From: Oligoflexia bacterium
GTDB taxonomy: Bacteria; Bdellovibrionota; UBA1018
NCBI GenBank assembly: GCA_903858195.1
Contig: CAIOHW010000016.1
Span: forward strand, 1 to 8,849
Direction: 5' to 3'
DNA: 8,849 bases
Positions 1 to 6,433 of this stretch are shown here, piece by piece; within the stretch, counting starts at the first letter, position 1, and every line of letters begins with the position of its first letter. A program made the position numbers and the translations under genes. A model generated the notes under the pieces. That model searched no databases, was not told where the DNA came from, and worked only from the letters and a program-made list of their open reading frames with translations.

Positions 1-1304
1 ATCTTTTTCGACTCTTCGCGTGTGAGCGCAACTTTTGACTCAAACTTCACACCGGTTTTTTCGGCGATTCGGTCAATCAGGATTCGGTAGAGTCGGTTCA
101 TCCCCGGGTCGTTAAACTGAGATGCGATCGTACCTACGACCGGAAGGTCCTCGTCGGTCTTGCCCGGGCCAGTATCAAAGAGCTTGTGGTTGCGCCGGTA
201 CTGCTTGCGAACATCCCGAAGGGCGTCCTGGCCGCCGCGCTTGTCGAATTTGTTGAGGGCAACGACATCGGCAAAATCGAGCATGTCGATCTTTTCAAGC
301 TGGCTTGCTGCCCCATACTCCGGGGTCATGACATAGAGCGAGAGGTTGGAATGCTCGGTGATCTCGGTGTCACTCTGACCGATGCCTGAGGTTTCGAGCA
401 CGATCAGGTCGAAGCCCGCCGCTTGGGCGATCGTCACTGCTTCTTTGACGTACTTGGAGAGAGCCAGGTTTGCCTGCCGGGTGGCAAGCGAGCGCATGTA
501 GACTGCCGGATGATGAATCGAGTTCATCCGGATGCGATCGCCGAGCAGCGCTCCGCCGGTCTTGCGCTTGGAGGGGTCGACCGAGATCACTGCAATCTTG
601 CGGTCAAAGTCGGTGGTGAATCGCCGCACGAACTCGTCTACGAGCGAGGACTTGCCTGCTCCACCCGTCCCCGTGATTCCAAGTACCGGAGCCTTGGCCT
701 TGCGCTCGGAAGCCAGCGCATGGATTCGAGCCAGAAGCTTCGTGTTCTGCTCAGGCGCGTTTTCGGCAGCCGAGATGAGCCTTGCGATCGTGACCGAGTC
801 CTGTGTGCGGAGTTTGGCAAGGAGCTCTTCCTGCTTGGGGCCTTCCTGCGGGAGTCCGGTGCCGGTTGGGAAGTCGGACTTTTCGAGGAGGTCGTTGATC
901 ATCCCCTGAAGGCCCATCGCACGACCGTCGTCGGGCGAGTAGATGCGGGTGACGCCTGCCCGGTGCAGCTCTTCGATCTCTTGAGGGAGGATCACGCCGC
1001 CGCCGCCGCCAAAGATCTTGATGTGGCCGCAGCCGCGCTCACGCAGCAGCTCGACCATGTACTTGAAGTACTCGTTGTGACCGCCCTGATAGGAGGTCAT
1101 GGCAATGGCCTGAGCGTCTTCTTGGATCGCGCAGTCGACCACTTCGGCCACCGAGCGGTTGTGGCCCAGATGGATGACCTCGGCGCCGGAGGCTTGGAGG
1201 ATGCGACGCATGATGTTAATGGCAGCGTCGTGGCCGTCGAAAAGCGAGGCAGCAGTCACGATCCGCACCTTGTTTCGGGGCATATAGGCCTGGGGCTCTT
1301 GCAT
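1..1304 (-). CDS. icmF: Fused acyl-CoA mutase, IcmF type (N-terminal part; runs off the left edge)
   Basis: Adenosylcobalamin-dependent isomerase that, in the IcmF family, interconverts isobutyryl-CoA and n-butyryl-CoA in the cytoplasm, with its repair GTPase built in. The window holds 434 residues and no stop codon; the family is usually about 1,050-1,100 residues, so the substrate-binding mutase domain is missing here. Residues 13-140 form the B12-binding domain, with the cobalt-ligand motif D23-G-H25, then TSYQGGH (70-76) and a five-glycine stretch (99-103). Residues 205-434 form the MeaB-like G domain: Walker A GTGGAGKS (212-219), ETSGIGQSD (304-312) and base-recognition NKFD (351-354). 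This domain order is diagnostic of IcmF rather than of a split methylmalonyl-CoA mutase. The start at 1304 gives MQEPQAYMPRNK; a second in-frame ATG at 1283 is possible, and neither has a strong ribosome binding site. True substrate cannot be judged without the mutase domain. Confidence 0.95.
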   Translation of the reverse strand, partial: MQEPQAYMPRNKVRIVTAASLFDGHDAAINIMRRILQASGAEVIHLGHNRSVAEVVDCAIQEDAQAIAMTSYQGGHNEYFKYMVELLRERGCGHIKIFGGGGGVILPQEIEELHRAGVTRIYSPDDGRAMGLQGMINDLLEKSDFPTGTGLPQEGPKQEELLAKLRTQDSVTIARLISAAENAPEQNTKLLARIHALASERKAKAPVLGITGTGGAGKSSLVDEFVRRFTTDFDRKIAVISVDPSKRKTGGALLGDRIRMNSIHHPAVYMRSLATRQANLALSKYVKEAVTIAQAAGFDLIVLETSGIGQSDTEITEHSNLSLYVMTPEYGAASQLEKIDMLDFADVVALNKFDKRGGQDALRDVRKQYRRNHKLFDTGPGKTDEDLPVVGTIASQFNDPGMNRLYRILIDRIAEKTGVKFESKVALTREESKK

Positions 1305-1500
1305 GGCGTCTGACTTACCAAAAAACGGTTCAAAAAGCCGTAAAGACTCGGCCGAAGACCTGCACGAGCAGGCCTGTCAGCGTGGGGAGCATCTTTACTT
1401 GGATCCGGAGCTCGGGCTTTGGGTGACCACCCGGGTGGCGCACCTGGAACGGGGCTATTGCTGCAAGAACGGTTGCCGGCATTGCCCCTATCGGGACTAG
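1303..1500 (+). CDS. Small cysteine-motif protein, DUF5522 type
   Basis: A 65-residue soluble protein of unknown function. The first 25 residues are charged and look disordered. Residues 31-63 carry the pattern I associate with DUF5522: LYLDPELGLWV, then T-x-x-x-H47-L-x-R50-G, then GYCCKNGCRHCPY. The four clustered cysteines (C53, C54, C58, C61) with H60 suggest metal or Fe-S binding, which is an inference. There is no signal peptide or membrane segment. The ATG at 1303-1305 overlaps the icmF start on the other strand (CATG, 1302-1305), and the TAG stop at 1498-1500 overlaps the phosphodiesterase stop (CTAG, 1497-1500). A weak GGGG at 1292-1295 may serve as ribosome binding site. Its promoter would have to lie inside icmF. 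The short length and antisense crowding make it easy to miss, but the conserved C-terminal motif argues that it is real. Confidence 0.85.
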   Translation: MASDLPKNGSKSRKDSAEDLHEQACQRGEHLYLDPELGLWVTTRVAHLERGYCCKNGCRHCPYRD

Positions 1501-2348
1501 CGCTTCAGAAACGCCTGCAGCCGATTCGGGTAGTCGGTGATGATCCCGTCCACACCCCATTGCTTCAGGCGCTCGAAGGTGTCTACGGAGTTGGCCGTCC
1601 ACGGAATCACGCGGATCCCGGCCTTTTGAAGGGCCTTCACGTCTGCCTCAACCAGCCATTCGTGGTTGGGCGACAGGATTCGGGCCCCCACCTGCTTGGC
1701 CATGGCCACAAGGGACTGGGGCGCGCCTTCGGGCCGAAACTCGACGAGGGCCGCGAGCTCAAGATTGCGCTCGAGTCTGCGCACCTCTTCGAGGGTGCGA
1801 AAGTCAAAGGACTGCACCACGGATCGATTGAGCATCCGATGCCTGCGCAGTGCCCCGACCAGGAGTTCCGCAAACCGGGCGGGGGGAGGCGAAAGCGTGG
1901 GTTCGGTGGGTTCGCTCTTGGTTTCGATGTTGAAACGCACCCTGCGGGCCCATGGGTTGGGGTGGGCTTTGATCCATTCAAAAAACTCATCCAGAGTTGG
2001 AATCTTCGTCCCGGGGACCGGAACCTGCTCTTCAAAGCGCGGGTTCTTGAAGCCCCCGCAGTCGATCTGCTTGAGCTCGGCGAGCGTGAGCTCCATGAGA
2101 GCAGCCCCGGGCCTGCCGCTGCAGATGAGGGGGTTGATGCGCTGATCGTGGTAGATGACGACTTTTTCGTCTTTTGAGACTCCGAGATCGAGCTCGATCA
2201 CATCGACCTTTTGCTCGAGTGCATATTCGAAGGCGGGAATCGTATTCTCGGGCCACATTCCCCGCGCGCCACGATGGCCCTGCACCTCGAACCTGGAGCA
2301 GGCTGAAGACAGGAGCAGGATTAGAAGTACGGGGAGTATCGACTTCAA
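1497..2348 (-). CDS. Glycerophosphodiester phosphodiesterase, predicted lipoprotein
   Basis: Hydrolyses glycerophosphodiesters (deacylated phospholipids) to sn-glycerol 3-phosphate and an alcohol. The 283 residues contain the GDPD barrel with H25-R26-G and PENT (33-36), E52-L-D54 and H67 (metal and catalytic residues), IETK (141-144), and a C-terminal IPWTAN plus GVDGIITDYP. The N-terminus is a hydrophobic stretch, KSILPVLLILLLSSAC, ending in a lipobox-like C17, so I predict an exported lipoprotein; serine at -3 is slightly off consensus. I chose the TTG at 2348: it overlaps the transporter stop as TTGA, puts the signal peptide at the very N-terminus, and has AAAGAG about five bases upstream. 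The frame stays open to 2801, but that extension lies inside the transporter gene and is not protein-like. The barrel is UgpQ-sized, while export makes the role GlpQ-like. It is the last gene of the minus-strand run. Confidence 0.9.
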   Translation of the reverse strand: MKSILPVLLILLLSSACSRFEVQGHRGARGMWPENTIPAFEYALEQKVDVIELDLGVSKDEKVVIYHDQRINPLICSGRPGAALMELTLAELKQIDCGGFKNPRFEEQVPVPGTKIPTLDEFFEWIKAHPNPWARRVRFNIETKSEPTEPTLSPPPARFAELLVGALRRHRMLNRSVVQSFDFRTLEEVRRLERNLELAALVEFRPEGAPQSLVAMAKQVGARILSPNHEWLVEADVKALQKAGIRVIPWTANSVDTFERLKQWGVDGIITDYPNRLQAFLKR

Positions 2349-3691
2349 GCGCGCTCTTTGTGCCGGTGGGTGGGCCAATTGGATCGGCCCATGTGCCAGG
2401 TCCAATAGGTGCAAAACACCGAGATCACAGCCAGAGCGTAAAAAACCTCGCGCCAGCCGGCACGATCCGCCATCACGCCCGCACCCCATGAGGCCACGGC
2501 GCCACCGATGTAGCCCACGCCGTCGATGATGCCCGTGCAGGTGCCGATCGCGCGTGCACCCACCAGATCCAGTGCCATGGCACCGGCCGAAAGCGAGTAG
2601 GGGCCGTACATCAAAAAGCCCGAGAGCCCGAGCAGTACGACAATGCCCGTGCGTGATGCCTCGGTCTGCATCGGGATGAGAAGTGCGATGCCCAGCATGC
2701 AGCCCACAAGCCCTGCCAACATGAGGGTCATCATCCCCGTGCGGTTGCCGTCGCGCGAGAAACGGTCGGTATACCAGCCAATGAAAATCGTGCCGAGGCA
2801 CCCCATGAGCGGAAAAACCGCGGAGGACAAGGCCGCCTTGACGTTGCCCAAGCCCAGGTCAACGAGGATCTTGGGCGTCCAGTACATGAACGTGCTTCTA
2901 AGCAGGTGCGCCACAAAGCTGAACACCACGATCTGCCTGAAAAGCCTGACACGAATCAGCGTGGCAAAGATCTCGCGAAAACCCAGATGCGTCTCGTTTT
3001 CATGCGAGAGCGACTCGAGCGTGGGCTTGCGCGCGCCCAGGCTTCCAAAGCGTACGCCCGGCACCACGTGCGCAGGTGATTCTTTTGAGGCAAGCCACGC
3101 CCAGACCAGTACCCCGGTCACCACGAGAGCCGGAATCGTGAAAAGTTTTCCCCAGCCCATGCCAAGCGAGATGAGCCAGCCGGCAAAAAGGGCAGCAGCC
3201 ACCCCGCCAAACTGGAAGTTGATGCTGATCAGCCCCATGACCGTGCCGGTGCGCTCAGGCTCGTACCAGATTCCGATCGTCTTCATGATTCCGCCCCAGC
3301 CCATGGAGAGGAAGTAGCGGCACAGGCTCCAAATCACCGTGAACCACAGGATGCCGGGGTTCAGCGGAAAGAGCAGGTTGAAGACAATCGCACCGGCCAT
3401 GCCGACGAGAAAGACGGTCTTGCCGCCCAGCTTGTCGGCAAGCGGGCCGGTGGTGAACTTGCCCACCGAGTACATGACTTCTGAGACCGTGAGGATGATG
3501 GCGAGATCCGTGTTCGAATAGCCCAGCTCCTGGCTCAAAAGCGGCATGGCGACCGAAAGGTTGCCGCGCACGAGGTAATAGCCCACGTAGCCAAGCAGCA
3601 TCACCCAGAAGGTCGAAAGCCTCCAGCGCGAGAGCCGGAGCGCCTCTTCGGGTGTGGGATTTCTGAGCGTTGGGTTTCCGGGCGCGCTCAC
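2345..3691 (-). CDS. MFS transporter, organophosphate:phosphate antiporter (GlpT/UhpT-like)
   Basis: A 448-residue inner-membrane protein with about 12 hydrophobic segments split by a polar loop (about residues 202-240), as in the OPA family, which exchanges organic phosphates for inorganic phosphate. GYVGYYLVRGN (34-44) matches GlpT's GYAAYYLVRKN, placing R42 at GlpT R45. AHLLRSTFMYWTP (261-273) matches the region of GlpT R269, placing R265 there. These two arginines bind phosphate in GlpT. The GlpT H165 region (HNVGG) reads FQFGG here, so F159 replaces the histidine and the substrate may not be exactly glycerol 3-phosphate. The GTG start overlaps the recN stop (GTGA), and the N-terminal length agrees with GlpT. 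The gene overlaps the downstream secreted phosphodiesterase by 4 bases, supporting uptake of that enzyme's product. The family call is firm; the substrate is inferred from the neighbour. Confidence 0.85.
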   Translation of the reverse strand: MSAPGNPTLRNPTPEEALRLSRWRLSTFWVMLLGYVGYYLVRGNLSVAMPLLSQELGYSNTDLAIILTVSEVMYSVGKFTTGPLADKLGGKTVFLVGMAGAIVFNLLFPLNPGILWFTVIWSLCRYFLSMGWGGIMKTIGIWYEPERTGTVMGLISINFQFGGVAAALFAGWLISLGMGWGKLFTIPALVVTGVLVWAWLASKESPAHVVPGVRFGSLGARKPTLESLSHENETHLGFREIFATLIRVRLFRQIVVFSFVAHLLRSTFMYWTPKILVDLGLGNVKAALSSAVFPLMGCLGTIFIGWYTDRFSRDGNRTGMMTLMLAGLVGCMLGIALLIPMQTEASRTGIVVLLGLSGFLMYGPYSLSAGAMALDLVGARAIGTCTGIIDGVGYIGGAVASWGAGVMADRAGWREVFYALAVISVFCTYWTWHMGRSNWPTHRHKERA

Positions 3692-5391
3692 TTGCGGGCC
3701 ATTTCCATGAGTTCAGCGGCGTTCTCCAGGCTCTTCCGGGTCAGAACCGGCCCACCCAGCATCCGGGCAAGCTCCTCCTGCCGAAGCTTCTTGTCGCTTG
3801 CGGCAAGGCTCACGATCTCAGTCATCGTGCGCTTGCCCTGTGCGCTCTTTCGCACCACGAGGTGATGGTCGGCAAACGAGGCCACCTGCGGCAGGTGCGT
3901 GATGCAGATGACTTGATTGTGCGAGGCCACACTCTTGAGCTTTCGTCCGACTTGAAACGCAGTTTGGCCGCCCATTCCCGCATCGATTTCATCAAACAGA
4001 TAGACGCCGATGCCTCCACGGTCGGCAATCACCCGGCGGATGGCAAGCATGAGGCGTGAGAGCTCGCCGCCTGATGCGATCTTGCCGAGCGGACGTGCCG
4101 TCTCGCCGCGGTTGGTCTGAACCACGAACTGGATCTGGTCCGCACCCGATGCCGAGCAGGCAGCGAGGTCCCCGGCGATTGAGACGAGCTCGATGGCAAA
4201 GCGGGCATCCCCCATGTTGAGCTCACGAAGCTCGACGGTCACGGCATCGGCAAGCCTGCCGCTCACCTTGGTGCGTGCATCCGAGAGCTTCGCGCACAGG
4301 GCCTTGAGCTGGGTTGCCGATTTTTCGAGGCTCGCTTCGATCTCGCCGAGGCGCTGCTCGCTGTGGGTCAGGGAATCGAATTCAGATTCGAGCTCCGAGA
4401 GCTGCGAGAGCATGGTTTCGACACTCTCCCCGTACTTGCGGCGAAGATCAGCAATGAGCGAAAGGCGCTCCTGCACCTGCTCGAGCCTGGCCGGATCGAG
4501 ATCGACGGACTTGGCATAGCGGTTGAGTGACAGGCTGACTTCTTCGACCTCAGCCAGGGCCCGTTCGAGACCCTCGACCAGGGGGCGCGCGCGCTCGTCA
4601 GCCGAAACCAGGGTGCCAAGCCTCTGGATGGCCATCTGCAGGGTTTGGAGCGTGTTTCCGTCCTCTGACTCTTCGATCAGGACGCGGGCCTGTTCGATGG
4701 CCTGAAGGCGAACTTGTGCCGATTGAAGCAGGGTCTTTTCCTGCTGGAGCTTGGAGTCCTCGCCCGGGGCAAGGCCTGCTGTCCGGAGCTCGTCGATCTG
4801 GAAGCGCAGGAAGTCGAGGCGCTTGAGGCGCGCCGACTCGTCCTGCGAGAGCTTTTCGGCTTCGGCCTTGAGCGCCCGCACTTCAGCATATGCGGCCGAA
4901 ACGGCGTCGCGCTGTTTCATGAGGTTTCCATAACGATCGAGCAGATCGAGCTGGGTTGCGGGCTTGATCAGTGACTGGTGCTCATGCTGGCTGCAGAGGT
5001 CGACCAGCCCTTCGCAAAGGGCTTGGAGGTTGCCCAGCGTGGCAAGCTCGCCATTGATCAGGATGCGATGCCTGCCCGAGCGGTTGACCGTGCGCTTGAT
5101 CAGTAGCTCGGCGGGTGCCTCGTCGCCCTGTTCGCAGAGGCCAAGCTCCACGAGCCGTGCCCGGATTCCGGGCAGGCGTTCCAGATTAAAGACCCCTTCG
5201 ACCACGGCTTCGTCGCAGCCCGTTCGCACCAGTTCGGTGCTTGCGCGTGAACCCAGCAGGAGCGAGATCGCCTCGATCACGATCGATTTTCCCGCGCCGG
5301 TCTCGCCTGAAAGGATGTTCAGGCCCTGCGCGAAGTCGACTTCGGCCTGATCGATGACGGCCAGATTTCGGATCTTGAGCGTTTCAAGCAT
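3688..5391 (-). CDS. recN: DNA repair protein RecN
   Basis: SMC-like ATPase that acts early in double-strand break repair, bridging or gathering DNA ends ahead of RecA-dependent recombination. The length of 567 residues is normal (E. coli about 553). The N-terminal half of the ATPase starts LKIRNLAVID and has Walker A GETGAGKS (29-36). Residues 160-380 form a long charged helical region, the coiled-coil arms. The C-terminal half has the signature SGGELSRLMLAIR (440-452), Walker B VYLFDEID (463-470, D467/E468) and THLPQVASFADHH with H499. The ATG at 5391 is supported by GGGGGAG seven bases upstream. It follows nadK by 49 bases, an adjacency also seen in other bacteria including E. coli. In many bacteria recN is under LexA control; I see no box of the E. 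coli type here, only an inverted repeat (5410-5424) just upstream. Confidence 0.98.
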   Translation of the reverse strand: MLETLKIRNLAVIDQAEVDFAQGLNILSGETGAGKSIVIEAISLLLGSRASTELVRTGCDEAVVEGVFNLERLPGIRARLVELGLCEQGDEAPAELLIKRTVNRSGRHRILINGELATLGNLQALCEGLVDLCSQHEHQSLIKPATQLDLLDRYGNLMKQRDAVSAAYAEVRALKAEAEKLSQDESARLKRLDFLRFQIDELRTAGLAPGEDSKLQQEKTLLQSAQVRLQAIEQARVLIEESEDGNTLQTLQMAIQRLGTLVSADERARPLVEGLERALAEVEEVSLSLNRYAKSVDLDPARLEQVQERLSLIADLRRKYGESVETMLSQLSELESEFDSLTHSEQRLGEIEASLEKSATQLKALCAKLSDARTKVSGRLADAVTVELRELNMGDARFAIELVSIAGDLAACSASGADQIQFVVQTNRGETARPLGKIASGGELSRLMLAIRRVIADRGGIGVYLFDEIDAGMGGQTAFQVGRKLKSVASHNQVICITHLPQVASFADHHLVVRKSAQGKRTMTEIVSLAASDKKLRQEELARMLGGPVLTRKSLENAAELMEMARK

Positions 5392-5398
5392 CGGACTA

Positions 5399-5405
5399 CT
5401 CCCCC
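5399..5405 (-). promoter_or_regulatory. Ribosome binding site of recN
   Basis: Read on the minus strand this is GGGGGAG, seven bases before the ATG at 5391. It is the strongest Shine-Dalgarno match on the minus strand of the window and fixes the recN start. Because recN has its own strong site, its translation does not depend on coupling to nadK. Confidence 0.75.
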
Positions 5406-5409
5406 GTGC

Positions 5410-5424
5410 GCATCTGCCAGATGC
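5410..5424. repeat. Perfect inverted repeat between nadK and recN
   Basis: GCATCT - GCC - AGATGC, six-base arms around a three-base centre, within the 49-base nadK-recN gap and five bases upstream of the recN ribosome binding site. On the minus strand the T-run comes before the hairpin rather than after it, and on the plus strand an A-run follows, so it does not fit a Rho-independent terminator in either direction. It could be an operator for a dimeric regulator or an mRNA hairpin affecting recN translation. It does not match the E. coli LexA pattern (CTGT-N8-ACAG). Confidence 0.6.
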
Positions 5425-5440
5425 AAAAAGCAGGGACGAG

Positions 5441-6370
5441 CTAGTCGCGCATGCCGAACTTGAGCTTCTCCCTGAGCAGGCTGAAGTAATCGCGATCGGG
5501 CGAGCAAATCAACTGCAGGAAGTGCTTTCTGAAGCGCCGGACCGTGACCACATCGCCCTCCTTGAGGTCGATGGCGTCCTGCCCATCGAGGGTCAATAGG
5601 ACGTGCCCGGGCCTATGCTGAAGGTGCATCTCGATGACCGAGTCGTCGGCCACCACCAGTGGCCGCTGGGTCAGGGAATGGGGGCAAATAGCTGTAATCA
5701 CTAGGGCCGGGAGGGAGGGCTCGAGGATCGGGCCCCCGGCCGCAAGCGAATAGGCGGTTGAGCCCGTGGGGGTGCCCACGATGACCCCGTCAGCCCGGAT
5801 CCGGGTCACTTCCTGGCCGTTGATCCGGATGTCGATGCCGATGATACGAGCGATGGCTCCCTTGGAGATCACGGCATCGTTGACCACCGGGCCCTGAAAG
5901 ACGACCTTGCGCTTTCGGGTGACGGTCACCTCGAGCAGGGCCCGCCTGCTGATGATGGGGGACTTGCCCTTTCCCACCCCTGCCAGGATCGCCGCCAGCG
6001 TAGTGAAGGCCTCGCTCTTTTTGATCTCGGTCAGAAAGCCCAGCTGCCCCATGTTGATCCCGAGGACCGGGACGCTTCGGCCCTTCATGAGGCGCGCGAT
6101 GCTCAAAAACGTGCCGTCTCCGCCCAGCACCACGATCAGATCGCAGGATTCAACCAGCCGGGGCTTGGCGACAAATTTGACCTTTTTCAGGGCCGAAGCC
6201 GTGAGCCGTTTCATGCCCGCGGCAAGCTCGCGGCTCTCGGTGGCAACCTCTTCGGCAAAACACACCGAGCGGGCGGGGGATTCCAGTACCTTGAGGGCGA
6301 GCTGGAGGGCCAGCTCGGCCGCCTCGGGGTGATGGTGCTTGACGACAAAGCCCACTTTCTTGAAGGTCAT
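5441..6370 (-). CDS. nadK: NAD kinase
   Basis: Phosphorylates NAD+ with ATP or polyphosphate to make NADP+, the only known route to NADP(H) in most bacteria; cytoplasmic. The 309-residue length is typical. It opens with KKVGFVVK, followed by the diphosphate-binding GGDGTFL (83-89, catalytic D85) and GINMGQLGFLTE (104-115). VVNDAVISKGA holds N164-D165, where E. coli-type enzymes have NE, and DGVIVGTPTGSTAYSLAAGG follows, containing the nucleotide-binding TPTGSTAYS (200-208). I chose the ATG at 6370 because it puts the first beta strand at the start as in the family. The frame runs open to 6673, but that stretch is antisense to rarA and not NadK-like. No good Shine-Dalgarno precedes the ATG; an in-frame TTG at 6388 is a weaker alternative. 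It is the first gene of the nadK-recN-transporter-phosphodiesterase run, diverging from rarA. Confidence 0.97.
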   Translation of the reverse strand: MTFKKVGFVVKHHHPEAAELALQLALKVLESPARSVCFAEEVATESRELAAGMKRLTASALKKVKFVAKPRLVESCDLIVVLGGDGTFLSIARLMKGRSVPVLGINMGQLGFLTEIKKSEAFTTLAAILAGVGKGKSPIISRRALLEVTVTRKRKVVFQGPVVNDAVISKGAIARIIGIDIRINGQEVTRIRADGVIVGTPTGSTAYSLAAGGPILEPSLPALVITAICPHSLTQRPLVVADDSVIEMHLQHRPGHVLLTLDGQDAIDLKEGDVVTVRRFRKHFLQLICSPDRDYFSLLREKLKFGMRD

Positions 6371-6433
6371 GGCGGCTAGGATATTCAATCCCCGGGGTTT
6401 TGGGGAGGGCCGTTTTAGTTGGAGGGCGTGGCC
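6371..6433. promoter_or_regulatory. Divergent nadK/rarA promoter region with G-runs
   Basis: This 63-base gap is the only space between the divergent nadK and rarA starts, so promoters for both probably sit in or overlap it. For rarA, TTGAAG (6360-6365) with TATTCA (6382-6387) at 16-base spacing is a weak sigma70-like pair. I see no convincing pair for nadK. The centre holds the palindrome CCCCGGGG (6390-6397), then TTTT, GGGG and AGGG (to 6409) on the plus strand. The promoter assignment rests mainly on gene arrangement. Confidence 0.4.
6421..6426 (+). promoter_or_regulatory. Ribosome binding site of rarA
   Basis: GGAGGG lies seven bases before the ATG at 6434. It decides the start: the earlier in-frame TTG at 6419 overlaps this site, and the GTG at 6428 is too close to it to be used. 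Confidence 0.8.

Noticed and set aside
995..1015. GCC trinucleotide run that looks like a microsatellite
   Set aside because: It encodes the five-glycine stretch of the IcmF B12-binding domain, which is a conserved family feature.
423..1313. Long plus-strand open frame (296 residues) opposite icmF
   Set aside because: It is in exact codon register with icmF on the other strand. The length follows from GC-rich codon choice avoiding TTA, CTA and TCA in icmF. The product resembles no family, while the minus strand gives full IcmF motifs.
1419..2177. Plus-strand open frame spanning the end of the DUF5522 gene and the phosphodiesterase
   Set aside because: It overlaps two well-supported genes, has low-complexity composition and shows no recognisable motif.
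2349..2801. N-terminal extension of the phosphodiesterase frame
   Set aside because: It lies wholly inside the transporter gene, has arginine- and histidine-rich shadow composition, and would bury the signal peptide in the middle of the protein.
5410..5430. Rho-independent terminator between nadK and recN
   Set aside because: The T-run precedes the hairpin on the transcribed strand, so the order is wrong for termination.
5392..5440. LexA box for recN
   Set aside because: I looked for CTGT-N8-ACAG, GAAC-N4-GTTC and TTAC-N3-GTAA and saw none in the gap.
6419..6433. Earlier TTG start for rarA
   Set aside because: It overlaps the Shine-Dalgarno GGAGGG that serves the ATG at 6434, and the five added residues are not RarA-like.
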